A DNA stretch of 41,125 bases from positions 1 to 41,125 of the forward strand of contig JAJVHU010000034.1 of the NCBI GenBank assembly GCA_022072505.1, in the 5' to 3' direction. Shown piece by piece: positions 32,651-41,014 of this stretch. Below the pieces are notes generated by a model. It ran no database searches. It had not been told where the DNA came from and saw only the letters and a program-made list of their open reading frames with translations. The first letter of the stretch is position 1, and each line of letters begins with the position of its first letter. This stretch comes from Phycisphaerae bacterium (GTDB lineage: Bacteria > Planctomycetota > Phycisphaerae > UBA1845). The position numbers and the translations under genes are program-made.

Positions 32651-33553
32651 ATGGGAAAAGTGCTGGAAGCCTTGAAGCGCGCCGAGCAGGAGCGGATACG
32701 CGACGCTCTTGCGTCTTTGCCGCCTGCGCCGCCCGAGTCGCGCCCGCTCATCGACGAACCTCCGCCGCTGAGCGACCGCCCCGACGTTCCCGAGGCGACG
32801 CCCATCCCGGGGATGGCGGAGGCGCTCGTCGCGTATTATGAGAAAACCTCCCTCGTCAGTGAGCAGTACCGGTCGCTGCGCACGCGTCTGCTGAGCATGA
32901 ACCCCGGCGGCGAGCGCCAGGTGATCGCGATCACCAGCGCGATCCCGCGCGAGGGCAAAAGCGTCACAACGCTGAACGTCGGGTGCATCATGGCGGAAAT
33001 CCGGCACCACCGCGTCCTGATGGTGGACGGCGACTTCCGCCGCAGCACGCTGCACAAGCTGCTGAATCTTCCGTCAAAACCAGGGTTGGCGGAAGTGCTC
33101 GCCGGGGAGGCGAGGTATGAAGACGTGATTCAGGCGACGCCCCTGCCGAACCTCTTCTTCATTCCCGCCGGATCGACAAAAGGACGCTCGGCGGCGGAGC
33201 TGCTCAGTTCGACCGAGACCCGTCGCCTCTTTCGGCGCATGCAGGAGGAATATCATTACACGTTCGTGGACACGCCGCCGGCGACGACGGTGACGGACGC
33301 CGGGATCATCGGTCAGATGTGCAGCGGGGTGATCGTCATCGTCCGGCTCAATTACACGCATGAAAGCACCGCCCGCACCGCCGTCCGCCTGCTTCAGGCG
33401 AACAACGTTCCGATCCTCGGCGGGTTGGTGATCGGGCGCGACCGACCGCACGGCGGATACGGTTACGGCTACGGATACGGATACGGTTACGGGTACTACC
33501 GTCCGTATCACTACTACAACGATTACTATCACGACGCGAAGGATCCGGAATGA
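32651..33553 (+). CDS. bacterial tyrosine kinase (CpsD/CapB type) with Gly-Tyr tail
   Basis: The 300-residue cytoplasmic protein begins MGKVLEALKRAEQER, as many exopolysaccharide-locus kinases do. The P-loop ATPase has Walker A in TSAIPREGKSVTT (Lys103), Walker A' VLMVDGDFRR (122-131) and Walker B YTFVDTPP. These three motifs define BY-kinases. The C-terminal tail is a tyrosine cluster, first seven Gly-Tyr units and then YRPYHYYNDYYHD, expected to be the autophosphorylation site. The membrane activator (Wzc/CapA N-terminal part) is not fused and no Wzz-domain gene is seen nearby. The protein probably controls chain length and export through cycles of phosphorylation. It overlaps the next glycosyltransferase gene by ATGA. 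Confidence 0.9.
   Translation: MGKVLEALKRAEQERIRDALASLPPAPPESRPLIDEPPPLSDRPDVPEATPIPGMAEALVAYYEKTSLVSEQYRSLRTRLLSMNPGGERQVIAITSAIPREGKSVTTLNVGCIMAEIRHHRVLMVDGDFRRSTLHKLLNLPSKPGLAEVLAGEARYEDVIQATPLPNLFFIPAGSTKGRSAAELLSSTETRRLFRRMQEEYHYTFVDTPPATTVTDAGIIGQMCSGVIVIVRLNYTHESTARTAVRLLQANNVPILGGLVIGRDRPHGGYGYGYGYGYGYGYYRPYHYYNDYYHDAKDPE
33455..33496 (+). repeat. hexanucleotide tandem repeat coding Gly-Tyr units
   Basis: Seven consecutive six-base units of the form GGNTAC (N = A, T, C or G) encode (Gly-Tyr)7 in the tyrosine-rich tail of the BY-kinase. Third-position variation shows it is not a perfectly recent expansion, but such arrays can change length by slippage. Confidence 0.85.
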
Positions 33554-34890
33554 CCTCCGCCTGCGCCAACGCGACCGCTCGGTCCGCGCGCGGCTGCGAC
33601 GCCGCGCCGGCGACGGAGGGTCCGGCCCTTCGTGACCGGATCCTCGTCTGCCTCGCCAGCGACTACGATTTCGACCCGACCGGCAAGCATCACATCATGC
33701 GCGAGCTGGCCCGGACGAACCGCGTGCTGTGGGTCAACTATCACGGGTCGCGGCGACCGAAGCTGACCGGCGCGGACGTGATGAAGTCGCTGCGCACGCT
33801 GTTTCGCGCCGCGCAAGGCTCTCGTCCGGTCAGCGAGTCCCTGACGCACTTCACTCCGGTGGTCATCCCCGGCGCCTTCAGACCGGGACTTCGCGCGGTC
33901 AACCGGACCTTGCTGCGCGCCCAGATTCAGGCCCGGCTGCGCGACCGGGTCGGCGTCACTGCCTCCGCGCCCGTGCAGGTCTGGTCGTTCGCGCCGGATG
34001 TCGGGTTTCTTCGAGGCGCGTTGAACGAGGAGGCTTTCATCTACTACTGCGTGGACGAGTTCGGCGCGTTTGAGGGATATGACGCCGAGGCGATCCGGCG
34101 TCAGGAGCGGGAACTGCTGGTCTCCGCGGACGTGGTGTTTGCGTCGTCGGAACCGCTGGCGGATGCGCGGCGCGCGATCCGCCCGGACATCCGTCTGGCG
34201 CGTCACGGCGTCGAATACGCGCACTTCGCCCGCGCGTGGCGCGGACCCTGGCCGACGCCGGCGGATCTGAAGGACATCGACGGATGCGTGTTCGGATTCT
34301 TCGGGTTGATCGGGGACTGGGTGGACGTCGAGTTGCTCGCGGAGACGGCTCGTCTGCGCCCTCAGCATCATTTCGTCCTGCTGGGCGAGTGCCGCGCGGA
34401 CGCCGGACCGCTGCGGAAGCTCTCCAACGTCCGCCTGCTCGGACGCAAGCCTTACGCCGACCTCCCCGCTTATTGCGCGCGTTTCTGTGCGGGGCTCCTG
34501 CCGTTTTGCCGCAACGATCTGACCCGCAACGTCAACCCGATCAAGCTCCGGGAATACCTGGCCGCGGGACTGCCGGTGATCTCGACGCCGATGCCCGAGA
34601 CCGAGCGCTACGCGCCGCACGTCCGGATCGCGACGGACGCCCCGTCGTTCGCCGCGGCGTGCGACGCCGTGGCGGCGCCGCGCACCCGCGCGGATGCGGA
34701 GCGCATCAGCCGGCGCGTCGCCGAGGAGGACTGGAGCGGCGTCGTGAGGGGGCTTTGCCGCGTTGTCGTGGAGGCGCTGGACCGCCGGGCTTCGGGCCTT
34801 GCCGACGCAGCGGCGCCGGCCGGGTCGTTGACGCGGTCCGCCGCAAGGTCGCCCGCGGCGCCGGGAATCGCCGTGACCGCCGAATCCTGA
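33550..34890 (+). CDS. glycosyltransferase of exopolysaccharide locus (TuaH-like GT-B)
   Basis: The 446-residue protein overlaps the BY-kinase stop by four bases. It has a GT-B plan. The N-terminal half includes ILVCLASDYDFDPTGKHHIM, VWSFAPDVGFL and IYYCVDEF. The C-terminal half includes CVFGFFGLIGDWVDVELLAE, VRLLGRKPYADLPAY and NPIKLREYLAAGLPVISTPM. 'YYCVD' and 'N..PIKLREYLAAGLPV' are typical of TuaH-type and related GT4-like transferases in teichuronic and exopolysaccharide synthesis. The first 25 and last 40 residues are Ala-rich and low in complexity. The acceptor and donor sugars cannot be told. It is the last gene of the three-gene export set. Confidence 0.82.
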   Translation: MTSACANATARSARGCDAAPATEGPALRDRILVCLASDYDFDPTGKHHIMRELARTNRVLWVNYHGSRRPKLTGADVMKSLRTLFRAAQGSRPVSESLTHFTPVVIPGAFRPGLRAVNRTLLRAQIQARLRDRVGVTASAPVQVWSFAPDVGFLRGALNEEAFIYYCVDEFGAFEGYDAEAIRRQERELLVSADVVFASSEPLADARRAIRPDIRLARHGVEYAHFARAWRGPWPTPADLKDIDGCVFGFFGLIGDWVDVELLAETARLRPQHHFVLLGECRADAGPLRKLSNVRLLGRKPYADLPAYCARFCAGLLPFCRNDLTRNVNPIKLREYLAAGLPVISTPMPETERYAPHVRIATDAPSFAAACDAVAAPRTRADAERISRRVAEEDWSGVVRGLCRVVVEALDRRASGLADAAAPAGSLTRSAARSPAAPGIAVTAES

Positions 34891-35072
34891 GGCACGGCGA
34901 GCCTGCGCCGACCGGCTTTCGAGAACCCCGCCCGGGCTTCGACTTCCTTTTTTCGGTGTGTGATTTACACTCCTGCCCGTCAGCGCTGATGCGAGGCTGA
35001 ACCCGGCGCCCGGCGAACACGGCTCGTGGGGCGCTCCGTGTCGGCGAACGCCAGCGCGAATCAGGAACGAAC

Positions 35073-36206
35073 GTGAAATCAGACGACCTGCATCATCCGC
35101 CCCGGATTCTCCTCGCCAAGATCGGTCTGGACGGACATGACCGCGGCGTCAAAGTCCTCGCTCGGGCTTTCCGCGACGCCGGGATGGACGTGATATACAC
35201 CGGGTTGTGGCAGACCTGCGAAGCAACGATGCACGCCGCGCTTCAGGAAGACGTGGACGTCGTCGGCGTCAGCCTGTTGTCCGCGGCGCATATGACCGTC
35301 ATGCCTGAACTGGTCCGACTTCGCCGCGACCTCGGGATCGAGGAGATTCCGCTTGTGCTGGGAGGGATCGTTCCGGAGTCCGATCATCCGAAGCTGCGCG
35401 AGATCGGCGTGGCGGCGGTGTTCAATCCCGGGTCTTCGATGGATCAGATCACCGAGACGCTGCGCGCCTTGTCGACCGCGCGCCGCGTTCCGCCGGCGTT
35501 GGCGTTGAAAGAGGGCTTTGAGAGACGCGACGTTCGCGCGCTCGCCCGGACGCTCACCGCGATCCAGCGCGACGTGAATCTCGGGGGCTGGGGCTTTCCG
35601 AGGGCGCGAAGCGCCTCGCGCGTACTCGGGATCACCGGCGCCCCGGGCGTGGGCAAGAGTTCCTTCATCGCCCGGATCAGCCGCGAACTGCGCGGACGCG
35701 GGCGCAAGGTCGGCGTCGTCTGCGTGGATCCCAGCAGCCCGGTGACCGGCGGAGCGCTGCTCGGGGATCGTCTGCGAATGATGGGGCAGGAGCCGGACGC
35801 CAACTTTTTCATCCGCAGCGTTTCTTCAGGCCGGGTCTCCGACGGGCTTGGTCCGCATTGCGAGGAGATTGTCAGCGCGATGCTCGCCTTCGGGTTTGAC
35901 CACGTGCTGATCGAGACGGTCGGCGCCGGGCAGGCGGACGTGGGGATCCGCGGACTGGCGGACCGCGTGCTGCTCGTGCTCATGCCGGAGAGCGGCGACA
36001 GCATTCAGTTCAGCAAGGCGGGCATCATGGAGATCGCCGACGCTTTCGTCATCAACAAGGCGGACCTCCCCGGCGCCGACGCCTCGCTGGCGCAACTGAC
36101 CGGGGTCATCGGGGCTGACCGTCCCGCGTGGAAGACCAGCACGACGCGCGGTGAAGGCTTCGCCGAAGTCGCGGACTGGGTGATCGCGTCGACAGGTCCG
36201 GCGTAA
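35073..36206 (+). CDS. B12-binding domain fused to MeaB-type G-protein chaperone
   Basis: The GTG at 35073 has AGGA upstream. Residues 8-135 form a B12-binding domain like the small C-terminal domain of methylmalonyl-CoA mutase: KIGLDGHDRGVKVLARAF with the D-x-H-x2-G motif (His22), VVGVSLLSAAHM and LGGIVPESDHPKL. Residues 150-377 are a MeaB/ArgK GTPase with Walker A GAPGVGKSS (189-197), VDPSSPVTGGALLGDR, IETVGAGQADV and INKADLPGAD. MeaB loads and protects adenosylcobalamin in acyl-CoA mutases. In IcmF the same two domains are fused to the mutase core; here the core is missing and no mutase gene lies within the window. It may act as the cobalamin subunit and chaperone for a separate mutase subunit. 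Confidence 0.88.
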   Translation: MKSDDLHHPPRILLAKIGLDGHDRGVKVLARAFRDAGMDVIYTGLWQTCEATMHAALQEDVDVVGVSLLSAAHMTVMPELVRLRRDLGIEEIPLVLGGIVPESDHPKLREIGVAAVFNPGSSMDQITETLRALSTARRVPPALALKEGFERRDVRALARTLTAIQRDVNLGGWGFPRARSASRVLGITGAPGVGKSSFIARISRELRGRGRKVGVVCVDPSSPVTGGALLGDRLRMMGQEPDANFFIRSVSSGRVSDGLGPHCEEIVSAMLAFGFDHVLIETVGAGQADVGIRGLADRVLLVLMPESGDSIQFSKAGIMEIADAFVINKADLPGADASLAQLTGVIGADRPAWKTSTTRGEGFAEVADWVIASTGPA

Positions 36207-36579
36207 CCGCCCGGAGGACCGTGCAAGGCAGGCGTTCAACCACGCCGGCGGGTGTGTGCAGGCTCGCGGGTTGTGCGTGTTCTCGCAGCCCGCTGTCGGT
36301 TCCGGCACTTCTGGAACGTCCGGAATCCGAGAAATCCCGGATCAGGCCGATCCGTTCCGGGTAGAATCAACCGCTGTCTTCAGGGGATCGCGGATCGAAG
36401 CCCCGTCGGCTTGGCGGCTGGGTCAAATCGCCCGGCGGTGCGGCGTGGCACGCAACGTGATGAGTCCTTGTTTTCGGGAGAGACCGAGCGCGGCGGGGAC
36501 CGTCCGTCAAGGGCGGGCTTCGCCGCGACGGGGATTCCACCGGTGGAGGGGTCCGACCGGTTGTGACAGCGGGGCGAGC
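36207..36579. other. 373-bp intergenic region
   Basis: This lies between the B12-MeaB gene and the dockerin-tailed gene. The downstream frame is open through most of it but reads Arg/Gly/Ser-rich and unlike a protein, so I treat it as leader. A TAGAAT at 36362-36367 could be a -10 element but has no -35 partner. Confidence 0.4.
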
Positions 36580-38133
36580 GTGAGCGGGATCGAGCGGCGA
36601 CAAAGCGTATCTTTGATAGCGAGCGTGGGTCGGGCGGGGAGACCGACGGTCGTTGCGCTCCGGGCGGTTGTGCTTTTGACTTGCCTTGCCGCTTCGGCGG
36701 TCGCCGACGACTACCGGACGTTCGACGATGCGGTCGGCGACGCGGTGATCCGCCGAACCGATCCCGGCAATGCGGGACCGGTCGATCCCGAGATGCACCG
36801 GCTCCCTGATATGCGGTCGATGACGCTCGGTTCGTGGAAGCCCGACGACCCGCGGCGCGATCGTTACACCGGGGTCTGGGACGAGTCGTCGAACAACCGC
36901 TTCCTTCGCGTGGACCTCGTCTTCGACGGGTTGATCAACCCGCCGGGGTTCCTGCCCTTTGAGGACGGGTTCAGTCCCTTCGAGTTCGGACCGCACCCGG
37001 TGTTCGGGTGGATCGAGCTTGACGTGGATGACGACACCTCGACCGGCGGCGAGTTCGACTACCCGGATCTGCGCTACCTGGGGAACGCGGCGCGCTTCGG
37101 CGGCGTTCCGGACGAGGAAAGCAGCCTGCGCGACCGCTTTGCCCGCGATCCCGGAGATTTTGACGGGGATTGCCGCACCGGCCGGGACGTCGAGTACAGC
37201 GGCGAGGAGTTTCACATCGCCCTGTTCCGCACCGAGTTTCTCTGGCGCACGGTCGTGGTCGGCGACGGCGACGGCGTGTTCGAGAGCGGCGAGACCTGGG
37301 ATCTGACGGGAACGTGGTTGCATCGGGCACACGCGTTCGACGGGTTCAGCCTTTGCGGACCGGAGCCGTACAAACCGGAGTGCGATCTTCGCTGGTCGCA
37401 TAACGCGCAGAACGACCGGACCACCGTGACGCTGGTGTTTCCGCTGAACAACCGGGCCGCCCGCGACATGCGCGGCGACGGCAACGTCGAGGCGTTCGAC
37501 TGCGACCCGACGAATCAGACGTCGATTCAGGAGGTGCTCGACGATCTGGTCAGGAGCGGGTCGTACTGGCGATCGCGTCCGGCGGATTGCAAGAAAGTCA
37601 TCGTCGGTTGGGGCGATCTGGACTCGGATGACGATCTTCGCCCGCGGCAGTGGGCGACGAATACGATCTTCGGCTCTTCGTACACCGCGCCCGTGGACGG
37701 GACGGGTCTGGTCTGGGCGGACATTTACCCGAACGCTCGCGTGGGCAACGTGGACGGAGACTCGTCCGTCGGTCGGGGCGATTTCGACGAGATGTACGCT
37801 TTCGTCCGGACCCACGATGGTGGGCCAAATGACGCAGACGGTTCGATCAACGGTCGCGTGGGAATACACGCCTTCTCCGAGGGGTTCTCGGTCTACGACG
37901 TGGACTACGATGGCGCGGTGACTCCGGCGGATGCCTTATTCTGCATTTTGCCCGGAGATTTGGACGGGGACGGCGATGTCGACCTTGACGACTGGGCGGC
38001 GTTCTCGCTATGTTACGAGGGTCCACAGGGGGGGGTCGCGCCGGGATGTTCACCCGCCGACTTCGATTTCGACGGCGACGTGGATCTCTCGGATGCACAA
38101 CAGTTTCAGAACCGTTTCGCGCCGCAGCCGTGA
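36580..38133 (+). CDS. exported protein with dockerin-like EF-hand tail
   Basis: The exact start is uncertain; GTG at 36580 (GGGG just upstream) and GTG at 36625 both precede the signal peptide (TVVALRAVVLLTCLAASAVADD), while the frame itself opens much earlier. The mature part is a large acidic domain with many Asp/Glu/Gly turns (VFGWIELDVDDDTSTGGEFDYP, GDGDGVFESGETWDLTGTW). I do not recognise a fold. Later come GNVDGDSSVGRGDFDEMYAF and DVDYDGAVTPADALF. The C-terminus has two dockerin/EF-hand-like loops, DLDGDGDVDLDDWAAF and DFDFDGDVDLSDAQQF, a tail widespread in planctomycete exported proteins. Such tails bind calcium and may act in sorting or surface assembly. The pseudopilin gene starts 34 bp later, which suggests joint expression. 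Confidence 0.78.
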   Translation: MSGIERRQSVSLIASVGRAGRPTVVALRAVVLLTCLAASAVADDYRTFDDAVGDAVIRRTDPGNAGPVDPEMHRLPDMRSMTLGSWKPDDPRRDRYTGVWDESSNNRFLRVDLVFDGLINPPGFLPFEDGFSPFEFGPHPVFGWIELDVDDDTSTGGEFDYPDLRYLGNAARFGGVPDEESSLRDRFARDPGDFDGDCRTGRDVEYSGEEFHIALFRTEFLWRTVVVGDGDGVFESGETWDLTGTWLHRAHAFDGFSLCGPEPYKPECDLRWSHNAQNDRTTVTLVFPLNNRAARDMRGDGNVEAFDCDPTNQTSIQEVLDDLVRSGSYWRSRPADCKKVIVGWGDLDSDDDLRPRQWATNTIFGSSYTAPVDGTGLVWADIYPNARVGNVDGDSSVGRGDFDEMYAFVRTHDGGPNDADGSINGRVGIHAFSEGFSVYDVDYDGAVTPADALFCILPGDLDGDGDVDLDDWAAFSLCYEGPQGGVAPGCSPADFDFDGDVDLSDAQQFQNRFAPQP

Positions 38134-38167
38134 CCGCATCGCGTCCATCGCGGTTCGGGTCAGCGCG

Positions 38168-38974
38168 GTGTCATCAGGGCGTCACCGCTTCGCGCACCGC
38201 CGATCGTCGCGGTCCGGGTTCACCTTGATCGAGTTGCTCGTCGTGGTGGCGATCGCGGCGTTGCTGATGTCGCTCATCCTCGGCGTGGCGACGAAGATCC
38301 GGGCGGGAGCGCGGGGCGTCGCCTGCCGGTCGCAGTTGCGCGCGGTCGCCCTCGACTTCATCGACTTCGCTGAAGACCGCAAGCAGGACCGCGGCAAGAG
38401 CAACGCGATGCCCCGCAACCAGTTCCATCTTCACGACTTCGTCAACAAAACCTACCGCGTCGAGTATTTCTGGCCGACCGGAGACCGAAACCGGCAGAAA
38501 CTCGATCCTTCGTCCGAACCGCTGATGTGCCCCGCCGGACCGGACGAGTTGTCGCGCGAGGGGGGGCGGTCGCGCCCGTGCAACGACGGCGCGATCGGTC
38601 CGAAGGAGAATGTGAGCGTCGCGTTCAACCGCCGCCTTTTCTACGAGACGCGCTTCTTCGAGGGCAAGCGGGTCGCGGTCGAGGCGAAGCTCAACTCCGA
38701 CGTGCTCGGGCATTCCGAGGTTCCGCTGACGTTTGACGCCGACGGAGGGAAGGCGGTCCGCAACGCGGTCACCCCGTACTTCAGCGCCCCGGCCGTTCCG
38801 GGGCATGACGACGTGTACGACACCGGGCGTTTCTGGTTTCCGCAGCTTCGCCACGGCGGAAAAATGAACGTCGTCTTCATCGGCGGCCACGCCCTCAGCA
38901 CCGCGCAACCGCTCGACGAACCCGGCTGGAACTGGAAATACCAGTTCGGCCCCACCGGCAAGCCGTCGAAATAA
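38168..38974 (+). CDS. type II pseudopilin-like protein with planctomycete H-x9-G motif
   Basis: The prepilin signature SGFTLIELLVVVAIAALLMSL follows a short basic leader (V/M SSGRHRFAHRRSSRS), so cleavage before Phe is expected by the type IV prepilin peptidase. GTG at 38168 is the best start because it leaves a standard leader. The roughly 230-residue C-terminal domain begins RAGARGVACRSQLRAVALDFIDFA and ends with RHGGKMNVVFIGGHALS. Planctomycete DUF1559-type pseudopilins usually read 'RH.gg.NvlFaDGHv' here; Asp is replaced by Gly. These proteins are present in many copies in planctomycetes and are linked to pseudopilus or surface structures. Coupling to the exported dockerin-tailed protein, 34 bp upstream, is plausible. 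Confidence 0.85.
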   Translation: MSSGRHRFAHRRSSRSGFTLIELLVVVAIAALLMSLILGVATKIRAGARGVACRSQLRAVALDFIDFAEDRKQDRGKSNAMPRNQFHLHDFVNKTYRVEYFWPTGDRNRQKLDPSSEPLMCPAGPDELSREGGRSRPCNDGAIGPKENVSVAFNRRLFYETRFFEGKRVAVEAKLNSDVLGHSEVPLTFDADGGKAVRNAVTPYFSAPAVPGHDDVYDTGRFWFPQLRHGGKMNVVFIGGHALSTAQPLDEPGWNWKYQFGPTGKPSK

Positions 38975-39111
38975 CGAGCAGGACGGTCGGCTTTTCGCGC
39001 GGTTTTCTTTTTCGCTCCACCGCTGCGGCGGGGTCGTCGCCCAGGTCCGCCTGTCGCCCGGGATCCGGACCGAAGGTTGCCCGCTGAACCGCGGCGCCGG
39101 AGACTGCGCTC

Positions 39112-39732
39112 ATGTCGGTGGGATCTCACGTTGACCGGTTCTGCCTCTTCTGCGGCTACAACCTTCACGGTCTGCCGTCGGACCTCTGCCCCGAGTGCGG
39201 ACGGGCGTTTGATCCGGCGAACCCGCGGACCTTTGACGTGCGTCCGGGCGGTCGTCACCGCGCCATCCGGCGGCGCGCGACGCGGGCGGTGCTGGCGACC
39301 CTGGTCTTGTTTATCGCGTGGGCTCTCTTCCCGAGGGGGACGACCCGAACCTTCATCACGTTTCGCTGCACTCAATGCGGAAAGTCGCTTACCGTCACAC
39401 GACGCGAACCCGTTCCGGCGGCCTGGTGTCCGCTCCGTCTGCCGGGTTGGACCTCGCGGTCGGAGGCGTCGGGGGTCGACGCCGAGGGGGATCTGCGCCC
39501 AGCGTGTGCCGGCGATCATCCGGCGAAAGTCCACGCCTTCGACCTCGGAGCCATCAAAATCGGCACCGACATCACTCCATCGGACGGACCTTACATCATC
39601 TCGATCAACGGCCTGAGCATGACGCCGGACAACGCGCCCGCCATCCTGAAGGCGATGAGCGTCCCGGGAGGCGCCGCCGTGTCCATGTCCGTCGGATCCG
39701 CGAACCCAAGCCAGCGTTTCACGCTTCCCTGA
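39112..39732 (+). CDS. zinc-ribbon membrane protein of planctomycete type
   Basis: The 206-residue protein opens with a C4 zinc ribbon, CLFCGYNLHGLPSDLCPECG (Cys11, 14, 26, 29), a hallmark of a large planctomycete family. A basic stretch and a membrane helix (about 58-73) follow. A second Cys pair in FRCTQCGKSLTV (86 and 89) and a Cys106 continue. The C-terminal 70 residues, facing the periplasm, include KIGTDITPSDGPYIISINGLS, a stretch that looks PDZ-like or like a beta-strand/turn repeat but which I cannot assign. The function is unknown; such proteins are often membrane-anchored adaptors. The gene stands alone, 137 bp after the pseudopilin gene. Confidence 0.75.
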   Translation: MSVGSHVDRFCLFCGYNLHGLPSDLCPECGRAFDPANPRTFDVRPGGRHRAIRRRATRAVLATLVLFIAWALFPRGTTRTFITFRCTQCGKSLTVTRREPVPAAWCPLRLPGWTSRSEASGVDAEGDLRPACAGDHPAKVHAFDLGAIKIGTDITPSDGPYIISINGLSMTPDNAPAILKAMSVPGGAAVSMSVGSANPSQRFTLP

Positions 39733-39897
39733 CCGCTTGTGCCGCTGTCGGACCGCTGCGTCGCATATCCGCCCGTTGAAAAAGGGTAACGCGTCCCTCC
39801 GAAACGCGAATGTCACCGGGAAAACCGGCATCACAAAGACGGGTCGCGATTTCTTCAGCGGGTTGTTGTGACGTCGCCGCAGCATGCCTCGGTGTCA

Positions 39898-40722
39898 TCA
39901 CCGCACGCGGATCGAGCCGTTATGCGTTTCGGTCTGGACGCGCCCCTTGCCGTCGCCCAGCTTGCCGCGGAGGCTCGTCCGGCTTGCGGCGTCCGCCGTC
40001 ACGGGCAGGTCGCAGCGGACGCTGCCGTTGCTCGTCGTGCAGGTCAGCGCCGCCGAAGCGTCATCGGCAAGGTCCAGATCGATGCCTCCGTTGTGCGAAA
40101 CCAGGCGGACACGGGGCGCGGCGCCGTTCGACGCCGTGCAGCGGATCGCGCCGTTGTAGGTCTCCGCGTCCAGGTCCGCCGCCGTCGAACTGACGGTCAG
40201 CCGTCCGTTGTAGGATTCGGCCTTGAGGCGCGCTCCGGTGTGCCCCTCCACGACGACCGCGCCGTTGTGCGTCGAAAGCTCGACGTCCGACGCCAGCCCG
40301 CTGACGTTCAGCGCCCCGTTGTGCGTCGTCGCCGCAAGCGCCACGGACGCGGGCATCAGCACCTCGAACGACACCGTCGCGTTCCACGCCTTGGACCGCG
40401 GCTCCTTGTAGCGCCAGGTCAGCGTGCGCACGCCGTCCGTCGTCTCCGAGACGACCTCGATCGCCGCCAGCGCCTCCTGGGCCTCCCGCGTCGTCGGCGC
40501 CCGCCCTTCCTTCCTGACGGTGATCTCGAACACGTTCCCAGCGCCGGCGGCCGCACGCACGAAACCGTTTCCGGTCTTGACGTGCAGCGCCGTCGTCTGA
40601 TCGGCCGGGAAGGACAGTCGCTCCTCGCCCGCGGCCTTTGCCTGATGGGCGTATGAACACCCGCTCAGACCCACGACCGACAAACCCGCACTCGCCAGCC
40701 ACGCTGCCGTCCGACGATTCAT
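39898..40722 (-). CDS. DUF4097-type beta-helix lipoprotein
   Basis: The N-terminus has a lipoprotein signal ending VGLSGC (Cys22), with AAGGAG before the ATG. The 274-residue protein continues with TALHVKTGNGFVRAAAGAGN and then repeated strands, each ending in a short HNGA/YNGA/SNGS turn: ATTHNGALNVSG, LSTHNGAVVVEG, AESYNGRLTVSS, AETYNGAIRCT, LVSHNGGIDLD, TTSNGSVRCD, TETHNGSIRV. This right-handed beta-helix or ladder pattern identifies DUF4097/DUF2807-like proteins, which are exported and of unclear role. It is a single gene; a short inverted repeat and a 13-bp direct repeat lie in its upstream region. Confidence 0.85.
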   Translation of the reverse strand: MNRRTAAWLASAGLSVVGLSGCSYAHQAKAAGEERLSFPADQTTALHVKTGNGFVRAAAGAGNVFEITVRKEGRAPTTREAQEALAAIEVVSETTDGVRTLTWRYKEPRSKAWNATVSFEVLMPASVALAATTHNGALNVSGLASDVELSTHNGAVVVEGHTGARLKAESYNGRLTVSSTAADLDAETYNGAIRCTASNGAAPRVRLVSHNGGIDLDLADDASAALTCTTSNGSVRCDLPVTADAASRTSLRGKLGDGKGRVQTETHNGSIRVR

Positions 40723-40751
40723 GTTTCCGTCTCCTTGATCTCGTTGACCGC

Positions 40752-40777
40752 CCCCGAATCCCTTCCCCGAATCCCTT
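40752..40777. repeat. tandem 13-bp direct repeat and adjacent hairpin
   Basis: The 13-base unit CCCCGAATCCCTT occurs twice without a spacer (40752-40764, 40765-40777). The second copy overlaps a six-base inverted repeat GAATCC / GGATTC (40769-40774, 40782-40787). It lies 30-65 bp upstream of the DUF4097 gene and could be an operator or a leader hairpin for it, or simple slippage. Confidence 0.5.
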
Positions 40778-40967
40778 CTCAGGATTCGCCGTCCCGACCG
40801 GATGATTTTCGCCCTTCCTTCGTCCGCCCGTCACCCGGGTGCGCTATCGATCCTCGCGCGGCGCGTCCTGGCCCGCCGCTGAACCGCATCCCTCCGCCTC
40901 AGCGCTGTCGCGCCGGAGCGGGTCTTCGCGGTCAGCGTCCCCCGGGGGCGTCCGGTTTCCGAAACAG

Positions 40968-40996
40968 TTGACACCCGCCGCCCGCCGACGTTATAT
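40968..40996 (+). promoter_or_regulatory. near-consensus sigma70 promoter of tRNA-Val
   Basis: A perfect -35 TTGACA (40968-40973) is separated by 17 bases from TTATAT (40991-40996). Transcription would start near 41003, about 12 bases before the mature tRNA 5' end, which is a usual spacing for tRNA genes. Confidence 0.7.
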
Positions 40997-41014
40997 CCGA
41001 AATCCCGAAAACCG

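Noticed and set aside
33455..33496. CRISPR-like or satellite array
   Set aside because: The six-base units are inside a coding frame and encode Gly-Tyr pairs of the BY-kinase tail.
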